This document shows, piece after piece, positions 20,890 through 33,319 of a DNA stretch of 64,000 bases; the first letter of the stretch is position 1, and each line of letters starts with the position of its first letter. The DNA is from Erodium maritimum (lineage: Eukaryota > Streptophyta > Magnoliopsida > Geraniales > Geraniaceae). The DNA lies in the NCBI GenBank assembly GCA_963921825.1, contig OY997596.1, positions 13,645,001 to 13,709,000 of the forward strand, read 5' to 3'. A model generated the notes under the pieces. That model saw only the letters and a program-made list of their open reading frames with translations. It had not been told where the DNA came from and did no database searches. The translations under genes were made by a program, and so were the position numbers.

Positions 20890-22589
20890 TGTAATAACCA
20901 CTCCCGGTCAACGCCAGTCGAACCGGCGAAAAACAGGAAAATTTAAAAAATTTGAGCAGACACTGAATTTAACCGGAATTGGAACCCAAGGGTCATACCG
21001 GACTTAAGTTGACCCCGTTATCGACCAAAGTGAGTTCCGGGGGACTCAGGGCAACTTTCTGATCGTTTTGGAAAATGTTGACTTTTCGCTGGAAAAGTCG
21101 ACTGAGCGACGTTTTGGTCCATTCGAGGACCGTTTTGGATCCAAAAAGCTTAGCCGTCGTCGCGGCGGTCTTAGTGGAGCCGTTTCCTTGTAGCCCGTGA
21201 AGTTTCGTAATTTCCTGGAAAAAGTGCCCGTTCGGGGCCCGAAACGTCCGAATTTCGCGAATCTGATTGGAAAATATTTTCCAAAAGGTGTGGGACTCTT
21301 TTGCCACATGTCACACAAGTGGTGGTGTTAGGTTTATTGGACAAAACAAAAGATGGGACTTGATGGTTAGTTTTGTAAGTATGGAAAGTGTTGTGTTTTT
21401 GAAAAAATACAAAGATGAAAGGCATAGTGATGTTCGGCCATTTTTGTGAAAAAGAGTGAGTTTTAGAGAGAGAAAGTAGATAGAAGGAAGAGAGAAAAAG
21501 AGAAGATGCTTGGGGGGTTTGTGACGTTTCTCGATCATCCGACCGGTGGATCGTCTCAACGATAGAAGAATCGAGTTCACACCGTCATTCTCCACGGTGA
21601 GCACCTAACCGATTTTCGTTTTGGAAAGTTAGAATTTTAGGGTTTGATTTTTAAACGATTCAAATATGGTTGGGTTTTGTTTAAGTTTGGTTTAAAGATG
21701 ATTGGTTGAGGTTTGGAGTTCGTTAGGAACGTTTTGGGGCGAAAAGGGAATTTTTCCCATTGTGGCCATGTGGGGCCCACGTGACCGGGCATCGGGTTTT
21801 TGTGTTCGGGTGGTTTAGAACGTTCCCCGGATCATTAATCCACAACCGGATCGAAATTTGGAATTAAATTGCAAAAGTTGCATTTATCGGGTTTAGAAAC
21901 TTTAAACGCTAATTAATTGACTCGGAAGTCGGAATTCGATTCCGTCGAGTGCCTTGGGACCCTTGAATTATTCCAAGACCGTAGAAACGAAAACGGGAAT
22001 TTTTGGAGCCCTGGAAGGGCATTTACAAAACCCGGGCAGATTCGCCATGTCGGGCGAATCGGGCCTTTACGGGTCCCTTATCGACAATGTCAAGTAATTG
22101 GAAAGTTTGGGAGTGATCGACATTGTCGGGGTTACGTTTAGGCGTTAAGTTTATTAAATTTCAGCTTATTTCATGCGAGTTAAAGTGCATTAAAAATTGT
22201 GTTCTTTTAGATCGTGCCACGGACCGAGGCAAGGGAAAGCTGGGTGAGTGACTGAGATCATCACCGGAGCTCGTTGTTTGGCTTTTGGGAGAACACGCAC
22301 GAGGTAGGGAAAAGTAGCCGGATCTCGGCCCTGACTAGGGAAAGTTAACAGTAGAATTGCATGTGATACCGGGGTGTCGTGGGTTGAATAGGTTATTTAA
22401 ATATTAGAAAAGCATGATACGGGAACGTAGCGAATATGAGAAAAGCATGTGACACTTAGTAGTGTCGTAGGAGCAGAGAACTTAGCGTTATTAGGAGTAC
22501 TGGAGGCATATGACCATGCCCGGAGGTTGATTGAGAAACTGTTGATATTAGGACTGTTAGAGGCTTTGGTTAAGCCGGAGGTTGATTGT

Positions 22590-22990
22590 TTATTTGGTGT
22601 CTGGGTGGCCATGAGGGCCCGTGTTACTTTATTGTTTGTGTTTGGGTGGCCTTGAGAGCCGTGCTTTTATTGTCGAGTCTTGGGTGGCCATGAGAACCCG
22701 TGTTTGGCTGTTGAGTCTTAGGTGGCCATGATGGCTCGTGTTTGACTGTTGAGTCTTAGGTGGCCATGATGGCCCGTGTTTGACTGTTGGTGTCTGGGTG
22801 GCCGTGAGTGCCCGTGGGGTTGTTGAGCCCGTGAGTTATTGTTGGTATGTCTTGGGAGGTCGTGAGTGCCGGTGGGGTTGTTGAACCCGTGAGCTATGGT
22901 TGGTGTGTCTTGGGTGGCCGTGAGTGCCTGTGGGGTTGTTGAGCCGTGTTTTACTGTTGGTGTCTTGTGTGGCCATGAGTGCCTGTTGAG
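22590..22990. repeat. Degenerate tandem repeat within the LTR (GGTGGCCATGA type)
   Basis: Units of roughly 45-50 bp built on GGGTGGCC(A/G)TGA and CCCGTG, 7-8 copies with many substitutions. It precedes the tighter 48-bp array. Confidence 0.8.
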
Positions 22991-23054
22991 TGTTGAACCT
23001 GTGTTGTTGCTGTTTTTTGAACTTGCTTGTGATTGTGATTGTGGTTACGTGAGT

Positions 23055-23420
23055 GAGACAGGTCGACCGCCTGGCCCGACTTTGTGTCGGGGAAGCGCGT
23101 GAGTGAGAGGGGTTACTGAGACAGGTCGACCGCCTGGCCTGAGTGGTTCGGCAAAGCGCGTGAGTGAGACAGGTCGACCGCCTGGCTTGAGTGGTTCGGA
23201 AAAGCGCGTGAGTGAGACAGGTCGACCGCCTGGCCTGAGTGGTTCGGCAATGCGCGTGAGTGAGACAGGTCGACCGCCTGGCCTGAGTGGTTCGGCAAAG
23301 CGCGTGAGTGAGACAGGTCGACCGCCTGGCCTGAGTGGTTCGGCAAAGCGCGTGAGTGAGAGAGGTTACTGAGACAGGTCGACCGCCTGGCCTGAGTGGT
23401 TCGGCAAAGCGCGTGATTGA
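23055..23420. repeat. 48-bp minisatellite within the LTR
   Basis: About seven units containing GACAGGTCGACCGCCTGG, each about 48 bp. Because 48 is divisible by three, both strands stay open and give a repeating 16-residue peptide. This is a composition effect; no start context or family match supports translation. Confidence 0.92.
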
Positions 23421-24009
23421 GGGAGGTTACTGAGGAGCTGGTATGCGATCCTTTGTGATCTTGTTTGGTGTGCGATCCTTTGTGATCTTGAGTGTTGTGT
23501 GGTGGTCTTTTGAGTCCTTGGAAGAGGTCGTGATCGTTGTGTTGGGTCTACTTTACGTGTCCAAGTGTCGAGTCGGTTGAGGAAGGTCACCGTGGGTGTT
23601 TGTCAATCAGAGTACTTGAGTTGGGGACAGTGATCCCCGGAGTTGAGTTTGTTGTTGGTGTTACCGGCATTGTTTGCTAATTATGTCGTAGTCAGTCTAT
23701 TATCTGTGGTGGTGAGCGAACGCTCACCCCTAGCTGCTTTTCCTACAGTTACTGATCACAGGACGGACTAGGGAAGCTCTCGAAGCTTGTGGAGCTAGGA
23801 GCGGAGTCCGGGTTTTGTCTTTTGAGTCTAGTGACGGATACCTTGTACTTTTGTCCACGTGTTGGGACGTGTTTTTAAGTTGTAAATATTTATTTGATTT
23901 ATTAAATGGAGATTTTAAAGTGTTTATCCAAACAAGTTCCATTGTTTTATTGTTTTTAAAACGTTCGCGTCCCGAGTTCGGTTTACTGAAATTGGGGCGT
24001 GACAAAACC

Positions 24010-24780
24010 CCACCAACTCCGACATCCTCCGGGGAGATCTCTCGCTCACCATCCTCATTTACAGCATCTGCTCGGGTACCAGTCCCTTTACAAACCACAC
24101 ACCTTCCTTTCTCTTATGTAGCACCAGTGAACGACTCCTACCCTGCAACCTCTTTATTTAACCATCGCTCATTCTCCGACCATGTTTGTGGAGTCCAAAC
24201 ACGATCGATCTCCATCAACTGTGGGGTTGGTAACCATGCCCGACGATTGTGGCAATATCGAGAGTGACATCAGTACTTGTTCCCTCTCACGCTGTCGCCA
24301 GATGGATTGAAGAAAGGGGACGAATCCGCTCTTGGCCCAAACAATAAGGTGAGGTTTTATATGCAGCCTCGGCAGGTCAAATAAGGCACTTTCAAGAAAG
24401 CGGGACGTCGGTGAGGAGAAACATCTCACCCGCATCATGATTAGTTGTTGATGATCGTCCTTCTCAACCAATCGTAGGGCTCCCTTCCCAAACCGTGCAC
24501 TTTATCTGGTTACATGAATCTTGGTAGTGGTTCAAGTTGCAAATAGGCACCCATGGTTGGTTTCATGTTCAACCGGGATTGATTTCTCTATTTTTTATAG
24601 CTTTTGTAGTCGGCGTCTATCCTTTATGTCATTAACGCATATCTTCGGTTATAATTAGAGGATTAGTTGCAGGATTGTTTTCTGAATGGTCTGCTTTTCC
24701 ACTACTATTTTGCATGTTCTAGTACTTATGGTAATTAATAGAAAGTTCCTTTCGCTAAAAAACAAATGTAACTAGATTCC
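24010..24780 (+). mobile_element. Possible LINE-like 3' region interrupted by the LTR
   Basis: A moderately G/C-rich segment ending in TTTCGCTAAAAAACAAATG near 24747-24766, similar to retroposon tails elsewhere in the window. Open frames are short and unrecognised. Sequence left of 20885 may be its upstream part. Confidence 0.35.
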
Positions 24781-24839
24781 ATTTGTGTTTCTCTCTCTAA
24801 AATTATTCTCTCCCTCCCTTTTCTCTTGATTTGAAACCT

Positions 24840-26556
24840 TAGATCCATCTTCACCCGTCGCCACCGGCAGCCGATCTAGACTCCTTCAGAGCCAGTGAGG
24901 ACGCCGGTGACACCGCCACTCTTCACGCTTCCTTCCCTACCCCTTTTCCCCTTCTTCTGTGTCTCCCTTCCCTTTTCCGGCCGGTGTCGAGTCTACATTT
25001 ATGCGTGGGAGACTTTTCTCCACCGTCTCCGGTAGGGGTGGTCGTCGATTTGGAACTTCGGCGCGGTCCCTGACTTCGGAAGCTCTGTTTCTTTCCCTGT
25101 GAGTCTTCGGTGGCTCGACTTTTTACCCTTCCGTCCCTATTGTTATAGCCTCTCTTCCAGCTCCGCGGTGGCTCTCCTCCTTCGGCGGCAGGGGTTCCAG
25201 ATCTGTGTGGGACGTTTCTTCTTCACTGGTGTTGATGACGAGACTTGGACCGTATGCTCAAATTTGCTTTCTGTCTTCTCCGGGGCTCGATTTCTTGCGG
25301 GTTGGATCTTCTCCTATTTCACTTTGGTCTTCATTTGTTCTCTGGTGAATTCGGGCCTCGTCAGAGCGGCGAGGGGTTTTGGTCAATTATGGCCTTGGTG
25401 TGAAGATCTTGTGTTCTAGATGGAGATCTACTCTTCGAATGCTTCAGATCTGGTTAAGCAGAAGCAGCTTCTCCTCTCGCGCCTTCGTCCTCGGTAAGGG
25501 TTTCTGAGCTCTTCCTTCTTTCTCCACTTTTACTCCTCCCTTGCCAGATTTGTTGCCCTCTTTCATGAGAACAAGGCCTCTCCCCTCGGGTCGTCGGTCC
25601 GGTGTTGGCCACCGACGAGATCTCGTCTGAATTCTAAGAGCACACATTTGGTCGGTCGTCTTCCCCTTTCCCTCTGATCATCCAGTCCATCTCTCCGTTT
25701 CCTCCATCCCTTTCTTCCTTCCCTCGGCCCATTTTGTGGTCGAGGCTTAATAATCGGTGTTGGCCGTTATTGGGATTCTGCCTAAAGACGCATGGGTTTT
25801 AGAGATTTGGATCTGGTTTGGCACGGGGAGGATAAGATGTCCTGGACTTTCCCTTTTTCAGGGTGCCATGTATTTGGTTGGCGTAATTGTGGAGATAGTT
25901 TGGATTCTCACCTGTTCATATGTAACTTTGAGTCAGGTGGGTGAGGTGTGGGGTTGAGTTTTGGTTATGGGATCACCTCCTTCATGCATTGGTGGTTTGG
26001 TCTCAGGGTGTTGGGATCGTTTTTCCGTTTTGCACTAATTGAGGTCTGGTGGTAGTTCCCTCGTTCTGGCTGGTTGTGGTCGGATTGTTATGTGCGTTGC
26101 GGCGGAAGTCAATCTCGGATAGCCTTTAGTGACTCTTGGTTCGAGCGGGCTCTTGGTTAGATATAGTTGCCATTTTGCGTTTATGTTGTTTCTGTTTTTA
26201 GTTAGTTTCCTGCTTAGTTGTCCAGCCCTTGTTGGCTTTATTTGCCCTTGTTGGCATTGGTTGTGCACTTTTTTTCTATCTGTCTTATAGGTTGTGTTGG
26301 TTTGCCCCTTGTTGGGTAGTTGTTGAAACTGGGTTGTGGGCCAGCTCTCTGGTTAGGTTATTCTGAGCTTCAAGGTTGTGAACGTAGGTTTTAGACATGT
26401 TATGTGTATTCCCCTTTTTGGGAAGTTCTGGTTCGAGGTTGTGCCTAAATGGCCAGTACTCTTTTTTGTTGTTCTGTGTTGAGGTTTTTTCCCTTGTCCT
26501 TCGGTTTCATTTTGAAACTGTTGGATTTTATAATAAAAAATTACTGATAAAAAAAG
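24840..26556 (+). mobile_element. Retroposon-like unit with A-rich tail
   Basis: It starts G/C-rich (GTCGCCACCGGCAGCC), passes into T/G-rich sequence, and ends ATAATAAAAAATTACTGATAAAAAA. The segment GGTGTTGGCCACCG near 25598 recurs at 39627 in the second unit of this kind (28930-29236 continued at 39476-40190), which also ends ..CTGATAAAAAAA. No RT or endonuclease motif is seen, so it may be non-autonomous or only a 5'/3' untranslated part. Confidence 0.45.
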
Positions 26557-26937
26557 CTCATCTTTTGTGTTATTGATTTATTATTGTGTTCGGAGGTATA
26601 TTTTCTTTAAAGGATGGGAAGTCTATATCAATATAGGTTAAAAGATCATGATGGTAAAACAGAATTTTTTTAGATGGTCTTTAAAATATTTAAAGGGTAA
26701 TTTCACCTCAATAACCTAACTATCGTTTTTTTCACCTCAATACCCTAACTATTTTTAGTGGCACCTCAATACCCATAATGGCATTTTCAGTCACTTTAGT
26801 ACCCAATCCCTATCGACGTTAGAAAATGGACGGAAAGAGAGGCATGTGCCTCTCACGTGCTTACTAACTCGCGCGAAAAGATAGAAATACCCTCACAGAA
26901 ATTGAAATTCAACGCCTAAGTAAGAGAAGTAAACTTA

Positions 26938-27410
26938 CCCAAGATGGACCAGCAACAGCATCATCTGTGGACAGTCAAACTGGTAGTCAAGGTGTTGGAT
27001 TAGCTGAAGCAGAATTGAACAAACTGAAGAAAAAATCTCTGGTATGAAAATGAAAATTTCATTCAAATTTACATTCTTGGTATCCATCTGGTATGAAACT
27101 GCAAGTTGAATACCACTTGTGCTGATATTGAAATCTTTGTGCTGAAAACTCATAGTTTGTTCATCTTAACCTTTTACAGAACCCTTTTGTGACTCTCAAA
27201 GGGCAAGGATCTAGGTCAAGAATCATCAAAGATGCCCAGTTTGTCATCCCCCAAGGTGGAAAGAGGCAAGGATCTGGATAAAGAGGCAGAGCCAGAGGAA
27301 GGGGTGGGGCCAGAGGAAGGGGGGCAACTAGAGGAAGAGGGAGAGGAACTACAACCAAATCCATTTCAACCCAAGGCTCTGCAGGTGCACCTCCACCTTG
27401 GAAGCATTAG
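26938..27410 (+). pseudogene. RG-rich protein C-terminus inside the MULE (two exons)
   Basis: An exon-like stretch ends ...ELNKLKKKSL at a GTATGAAAAT donor (27041) and is followed after TTTTACAG (27179) by NPFVTLKGQGSRSR, then IIKDAQF and an arginine/glycine-rich tail with RGRG repeats to about 27405. One in-frame stop interrupts the RG tract. RG-rich tails of this kind occur at the C-termini of plant MuDR-type transposases, so this may be the end of the element's own transposase rather than a captured host gene. I cannot decide. Confidence 0.5.
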
Positions 27411-28137
27411 GGTTTGGTAGTTGTACATGAGGACATGGGTTTTGGCACTTTTTTGGACTTTTGTGGTGGTTGATGTGTAATTAATGTCAAAAGGCTCGTC
27501 TGCACATGCTTGATGGGGACAGGATACCCTTTCTTTTGAAACACTTTTAGTACTTTTGGTTGTTAAACTACTATAATTATGTATGAATGCAAATTGTCAA
27601 AGTTTACTCTTTTTAATTTCCATTATGTATGAATTACAGGTTGTGAACTTGAAGTTGTATGAATTACAGGTTCTGAACACAAACAAATACACATGGTTCA
27701 TGTCAAATTGTCAAACTTACACATTTTCAGTTTGGTACCCAAGTACTCTAAACTGGTAAGTCACACCTTTTTCATGGTTGGAGTTACACGTTTTGATGTC
27801 CACTTGCATGAGTTACATGCTCTAAACACTGACATACATGGTTCATGTCCAATTTTTTTCCAAACTTACACAATTTCATATTAGTACTCATCTTACCTCA
27901 ACTATTAATCCATACATTTTCATGCCAAACTGACTGAATTACAGGTTTTCAACACTAAAAAATCATGGTTAATGTCCAACAAATTGAGAAAACACATTTT
28001 TCACTTTAGTACCCATATACACTTTCATTCACTTTCATACACTTTCATTCACTGTCACTCACTGTCATCCACTTTCATTTGAGAAACCATGTTCTTAGAA
28101 CACAAATTTTCACAAACCATGAAAAACACAAAATTGA

Positions 28138-28363
28138 TACTCACACGGTAATTCCCACAACCAGCAAATTTCCGTCCAGGATTCTCCGTCGTCCTCGAGG
28201 TGCGTATGGCTGCTGGAACTCCACAGTAGCAAACCAACTGTTCAACCTTCATGTTCTTCGGACCAGACCTTGCAGCCCTCGATTTCATCGACAGCGAGCC
28301 GCCAAACCAACCTTCAGCTACCTGTCCACGCCACCACCACCACATGCTTCCTATTCCTTTCAA
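28138..28363 (-). pseudogene. GRF-type zinc finger exon inside the MULE
   Basis: The minus-strand frame encodes VCYCGVPAAIRTSRTTENPG then RKFAGCGNY. This fits the start of zf-GRF (C-x-C-G ... N-P-G-R-x-F-x-x-C), a small zinc-binding domain of nucleic-acid-associated proteins. The exon ends at a good donor (CGT|GTGAGT). The following F-x-W/C part of the domain is not found next to it, so the protein is incomplete. It lies just inside the right TIR, which would supply a promoter in this orientation. Confidence 0.75.
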
Positions 28364-28929
28364 CCTCCGCGTTGACTTCGATGGAGAACTTCAGAATCGT
28401 GGATGTGAGCTTTAGGTGTCGTGAACTGAAGCTAAGTGTGGGTTAGAGGAAAGGGAAACGTGAGTGTGAGGGTATTTCTGTCTTTTCGCGCGAGTTAATA
28501 AGCACGTGAGGGGCACATGCCTCTCTTTCCGTCCATTTCTTAACGTCGTCAGGGCTTGGGTACTAAAGTGACTGAAAATGCCATTCTAGGGTTTTGAGGT
28601 GCCACTAAAAATAGTTAGGGTATTGAGGTGAAAAAAAAACGATAGTTAGGGCATTGAGGTGAAAATTACACATATTTAAATCATATGTAAAAGTGATCAG
28701 ATGTGGAACTAATATATGACTTTGAAGAATGTTTATGAAATTATATTGAGTTTATTTGAACATACAAACATGTAAAAAAAACTTGATTAGGAAATTCTCA
28801 AAGTAAAAAATTCTGGTTGGTAAAATTGTATCTTCATAGAAACATCATTTTTACAATGTATTTCACTGATTTCCCTTTGAAATTGGCAAATTGTGATGTC
28901 CAATACATGTTCTATCCAATCAAGAGGTT

Positions 28930-29236
28930 TCACAGCCCCGTCGTTCCCCGACGATGCTCTCCTTCTCTGGTCGTGGGACACACTTCCTCGTCGAAAAGGA
29001 TCGTTGTGGTTAGGGTTTGCTGAGGCTGGGCTCGACTCCGACGGCTCGTGTTGGTGGCGCTGCGTGTAGATTTGGCGATCTGAGGTAAGATCTTTAGTCT
29101 CTCGCTCGTCTTCTGCTTGAGGGACTTCTCAGCGCCTTCGGATCTGGAGCTTCGCCCTAGGTCCTGGACTTCTCACAGTGCTTCCCTCCAGGTGCTGGCC
29201 GAAGCTAGTTTTTCCAGAGCCCATAGAGGTCTGGTG
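28930..29236 (+). mobile_element. Left part of retroposon-like unit split by the gypsy element
   Basis: G/C-rich sequence interrupted at 29236 by the gypsy insertion and resuming at 39476. It ends TGGTG, the target duplication. See 39476-40190 for its 3' end. Confidence 0.45.
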
Positions 29237-32200
29237 TGTCACGCCCCAAATCCAGTTTTGACCGGACTCGAGACGTGAATTAAAATAAAATAAAAACAAT
29301 AAGGAAATTTATTTTGAATAACATAAGTCTCCAAAAAGTTTATAACTAAAAACCGATGCTACGAGTCAAACGCTCTGATACAAATAAATAAAAACGCATT
29401 TTAGTTCATAAACAAAAAGTACGTCTCTACTACAAGATAAACCCCCAGGCTCTCGATGAGATCCCGAGCTCTGAGTCGTCCTCTAAACCGACTCACCATC
29501 GAAACCTGTAAAACAGTAAAAACAGAGGCGGTGAGCTTACGCTTAGTAGGAAAAAGTAGTAACGGGAAAGGTCTTACGCTCCGTCGCCACAATTACTAAA
29601 CCGAGAAATATAAACTAATACCCGACAACACGAATACAAAACCAACAGGAACATAACATTATCGATAATAGATTCAAGAATAAGAACCATATAAACAGTA
29701 TGACATTCTTCTACGACCTCGACTACAATCGTCATCCCAACCCGACATCATACGAACATAAGAAAAGGACATCGGACGGTTCTCAACACCCAACCCTACA
29801 CAACTCATACCAAATGCGATATAGTCATATGGTTCGTTGTCGAACCCCCATAACGTTAACACTCGAGTCACACAAGAATTTCATAACAGGCATAAGGAAC
29901 CACATCGTACCAAACGAGTCAAAACACACAGTAATCATTAACAGCCACACACACAGTAAGTGTCCAATAATACGCTGGATCACACGGCACGGCTCAACCA
30001 CATCGTACCGGAACACACATCGGTCTTGATGTCTTCCCGGACACACAACATCGGGGTGAAACACACATATCATACCGGAATGCACATCGGTATTCCCAGA
30101 AACGCACATCGGGGTAAACAAGCAATACAATATACCGGAAACGCACATCGGTCTTCCCAAAAACGCACATCGGGGTAAACAAGCAATAAAATATGCCAGA
30201 ATGCACCATCCGTCTTCACGGAACGCACATCGGGGTAAATCACGTAAACAACATACCGGACCGGCACACACCTCGGTCAAGTATCTTCCCATAGCATGGG
30301 GTACAAGTCACACCACACAATACCATCCCAAACATGTCACACCTAACTTATCATACCGTCAAAACTTACCACCATAACTTACCAATCACACCACATCGGT
30401 CTATCATTCACCCTATCATATCACAAGACAACAATTCGTATCACATTCATCACATCCATTCATTCAACCATTTCACGAGACAACCATTCGTATCACATTC
30501 ATCATAATTCATGTATCATACTATGATTCTTAAATCAACCAACGAATATACTATTTATCGACATTTAAGGACTATTAACCACAATCAATCACAACAACAC
30601 ACAATCCTAAGGCCCGACATGGCCACATGTGATTCTACAGCATGTCAATTCCCATAATTGAAAGCGGTTATTCTAGTGAATCACATCCTATATGCAAGCT
30701 AAGACTCTTCCGGTTATTAACGTCCTATATGCATACTATTAACATTCGTTAATTAAAAGCGGTAACTACTACTCTTCCCTACCTCGATCGCTTTCCAAAC
30801 GCTTAGTCACTTCAAGATGCCCAAAAGTTTCCTCCGCCGAGCTCGGGTCCAACATCTAAGATCAAAGGCAATCCGGGAATTAATGATAATTCAAAAGCGG
30901 TTTTAGAGAGGGAAATACCCAAACTAATCCCAATTGCTCAACTTGTTAAAATGGGCCCGGAAGGCCCATTTTGCACGGAATCGGGAAAACGTCCCTCGGG
31001 ACTCCGAAAATTTCCCTTTTCGTTCCTATCGTTCATAATTAAATTTACTTGTTCCAACGCACTCGACGGAATTAAATTCCGAGGTCCGAGCGCTCTATAT
31101 TCGTAATTAAAGTTTCTAATCGCTTTTCCCGAAATTTCACGAATCACATCCATAGTTCGTTCCGGGTGAGAAATTAATGTCCCGGGGTTCACCCAAGACC
31201 GTCCAAGTACGAAACCACCAATTCCCGGCCATGTGGACCCCACGGCCACACATGGCCGTGGGTGGCCGGACCGGACCGGACAGGTCACGGTCCAAAAGTG
31301 GCCGGCTATGGCCGCTCCTCCCTTTGGCCGACTATGGCCGGTCCTCCCTTCCTCCGATGGCCAGATTCCAGCGACCGGCCGGAGCTCTGGCAAACCTCTG
31401 GTCGCCGGAAAAATACTTCCTTTCTCCCAATAAATTCCTAACTAGTTCTAGGTTCTCCACAACACCAATTTTAAGCTTTAGAACTTCAAATTCCAACTCA
31501 AACACTCCAAAGTTTCAAGACCCATGGTGGGTTTCATCAAAAACACAAAACCCCAAATGATTTCTACATAACTCATCCATTTTGTTCTCATAAACAAACA
31601 TCTAACACCAGTAACTCAAAACCTAACCATTTCATGCAATTTCTACGGAAACCCATAACTTCAAATTGATTGAAAGGAGATTGTGAGAGCTTACTTACCT
31701 TTGGAATTACGAGATGATGAAGATGGTGATGTTTTTGAGAAGATTTGGTGAAGAAATAGCCCAAAGGAGCTCCATATTCCTCTTTTTTTTTCTTCTTCTT
31801 CAAGCAATGGAGCTTCAATGGAGGAATTGTTTCTCTCTCTTCTAGATATGGTGTTCGGCCAACAAGGGAAAAATGCTGAATTTGTTACCCCATGTGATCT
31901 TATCCTCAAGGTGGAAATATCCCTTTCGTCCTTTTAGCCCATCTCCCTCTCCTTTGTCCTTAAGTGGGGACCAATTGGTCTTTTCTCCCACTTTTCTTCC
32001 CCTCCAAGCTAGCATGGACATGTTTCCATGTGGAGACCACTCATACCCAAAAATATCTCAGCTCATAATATTTTTATTCGTTAATACTACAAAATCGACG
32101 TAGTTTGACCCGTGTTTGACTTTTTCACAAAAGGTGTCATTTGAAAGTAAATGACCCAACTAAGCTAACTGTAACGATAGCTAAGCTTTTTGGGTCCCGG

Positions 32201-32308
32201 AAAGGTCCCGAATGACTCCCGGAGTCATTGGTTGACTTTTCCGGCGGAAAGTCAACTTTCGCCGAAAATCACCGGTTCGGCCGGAATCGACCGGGGGCAG
32301 TTCTTACA
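29237..32308 (-). repeat. Gypsy 3' LTR (3072 bp)
   Basis: Runs TGTCACGCCCC to GGTTCTTACA on the plus strand. It contains the hairpin at 29532-29550, a tandem array of about 60-bp CGCACATCGG units (about 30000-30270) and a GGCCGTGG palindrome region near 31240-31330. It carries about 635 bp (30555-31190) missing from the other LTR. Confidence 0.93.
30000..30270. repeat. LTR minisatellite, CGCACATCGG units
   Basis: Alternating AACGCACATCGGTCTTCC and AACGCACATCGGGGTAAAC blocks, period about 60 bp. The matching array in the other LTR is at 37770-38060. Confidence 0.85.
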
Positions 32309-32321
32309 ATCTACCCCCCTT
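32309..32321 (-). promoter_or_regulatory. Gypsy polypurine tract
   Basis: The minus strand reads AAGGGGGGTAGAT directly before the 3' LTR (TGTAAG). It is the expected plus-strand primer site and confirms orientation. Confidence 0.9.
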
Positions 32322-33319
32322 AAAAGAATTTCTTCCTACAAATTTAAAACGAACGTAACTCACTTAACCGTACCTCATTTGATCACACTACTTAACCCAT
32401 ACGCCACACTCAATAGGTGAAAACAATCCTTCTCAACAATTACAATTTTTCCATGTTTCCGCTCAGACCAAAATTCAAAAAATCATCGAGTAAATACATA
32501 CATTACATCATTACCAATACACATTGGAACACACAGTATCAGTCTAGACATTCCATACCGGAATCCTCCGTCGGTATAGATATCGCACCGTCACACACAA
32601 CATCGGTCTAGACATCCTATACCGGAATCCTCCTTCGGTATAGTTATCATACCGGAACAAACCTCAAATCGAACCTAATCCGAAACCATCACACAGACGC
32701 TTCTCCTTAACTACTCACTTAATAACCGTTACTGGGACAATTCACACCAGAACTCAACACGGTTACGTCACGACCAACCAAAAAAAATATACAAGAAAGT
32801 AATACACAAATGCATTCATCAAGACATTGGATATCATACTCACTGCACGGTTTGGAACAACCGCGTACTCTACCGACATCTAGTCGGACGGTCGGCGCAC
32901 CTCAACGAGGAACGATAGTACCTCTTACCGACACCTAGTTGGAAGATAGGCGCACCTCGAAACACATACAAGTCAGACGTTACCATAACCACACTCAACA
33001 AGAGGTAACACACAACCATGATCGATCATCAAAGGTTACCCAACCAGTGATATCGTACTTACCATCAACACCTACTCGCATACCACCAAATCGAATCAAT
33101 GTAAAAGTCATTTCAACCACATCCCCACATTAATGGAGACACTACAATTACCGTCTTCTCAAGGGTTGAACGGTTCTGGGTACTTCGCGCGCACCTCAAC
33201 CTCGCGCCCCCACGTCGACTCTGCGCGGTCCCTGACCGCTCACGGTCCGTGCGACCCCTCAATCGTCTCTCGAACCACTCAGGAACAACAAGAGTCAACT
33301 CTTAACCCTCACCTGTGCC

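Larger units (their letters stand above)
20890..24004 (+). mobile_element. Solo LTR of a Ty3/gypsy retrotransposon (family B)
   Basis: It begins TGTAATAACC and ends GGGGCGTGACA (3115 bp) with a perfect 5-bp target duplication AAACC (20885-20889 and 24005-24009). It shares terminal sequence and overall plan with the other gypsy LTRs here but has its own minisatellites (22600-22990 and 23055-23420). The hairpin GGTGAGCGAACGCTCACC is at 23711-23728. No internal region is attached. Confidence 0.92.
26695..28671. mobile_element. Mutator-like element (MULE) with about 200-bp TIRs and gene fragments
   Basis: The inverted termini are about 200 bp: GGGTAATTTCACCTCAATA at 26695 and the complement GTGTAATTTTCACCTCAAT ending at 28671, extending to the GCGCGAAAAG(A) block at about 26872 and its mate near 28480. 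The 9-bp target duplication ATATTTAAA is perfect (26686-26694 and 28672-28680), diagnostic of MULEs. The interior holds a zf-GRF coding piece (minus) and an RG-rich C-terminal coding piece (plus). No transposase catalytic domain is present, so it is non-autonomous, possibly a Pack-MULE. Confidence 0.93.

Noticed and set aside
23055..23420. Long open frames with 16-residue periodic peptide on both strands; CRISPR-like regular spacing
   Set aside because: It is a simple head-to-tail minisatellite with no distinct spacers, inside a solo LTR. A 48-bp period keeps all frames open.
25099..25419. 106-aa plus-strand ORF
   Set aside because: No domain, no conserved motif; sits in a retroposon-like unit where the other copy does not keep the frame.
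29825..30292. 155-aa ORF repeating PDVRF/RCAF
   Set aside because: Derived from the CGCACATCGG tandem array in the gypsy LTR, antisense-type open frame.
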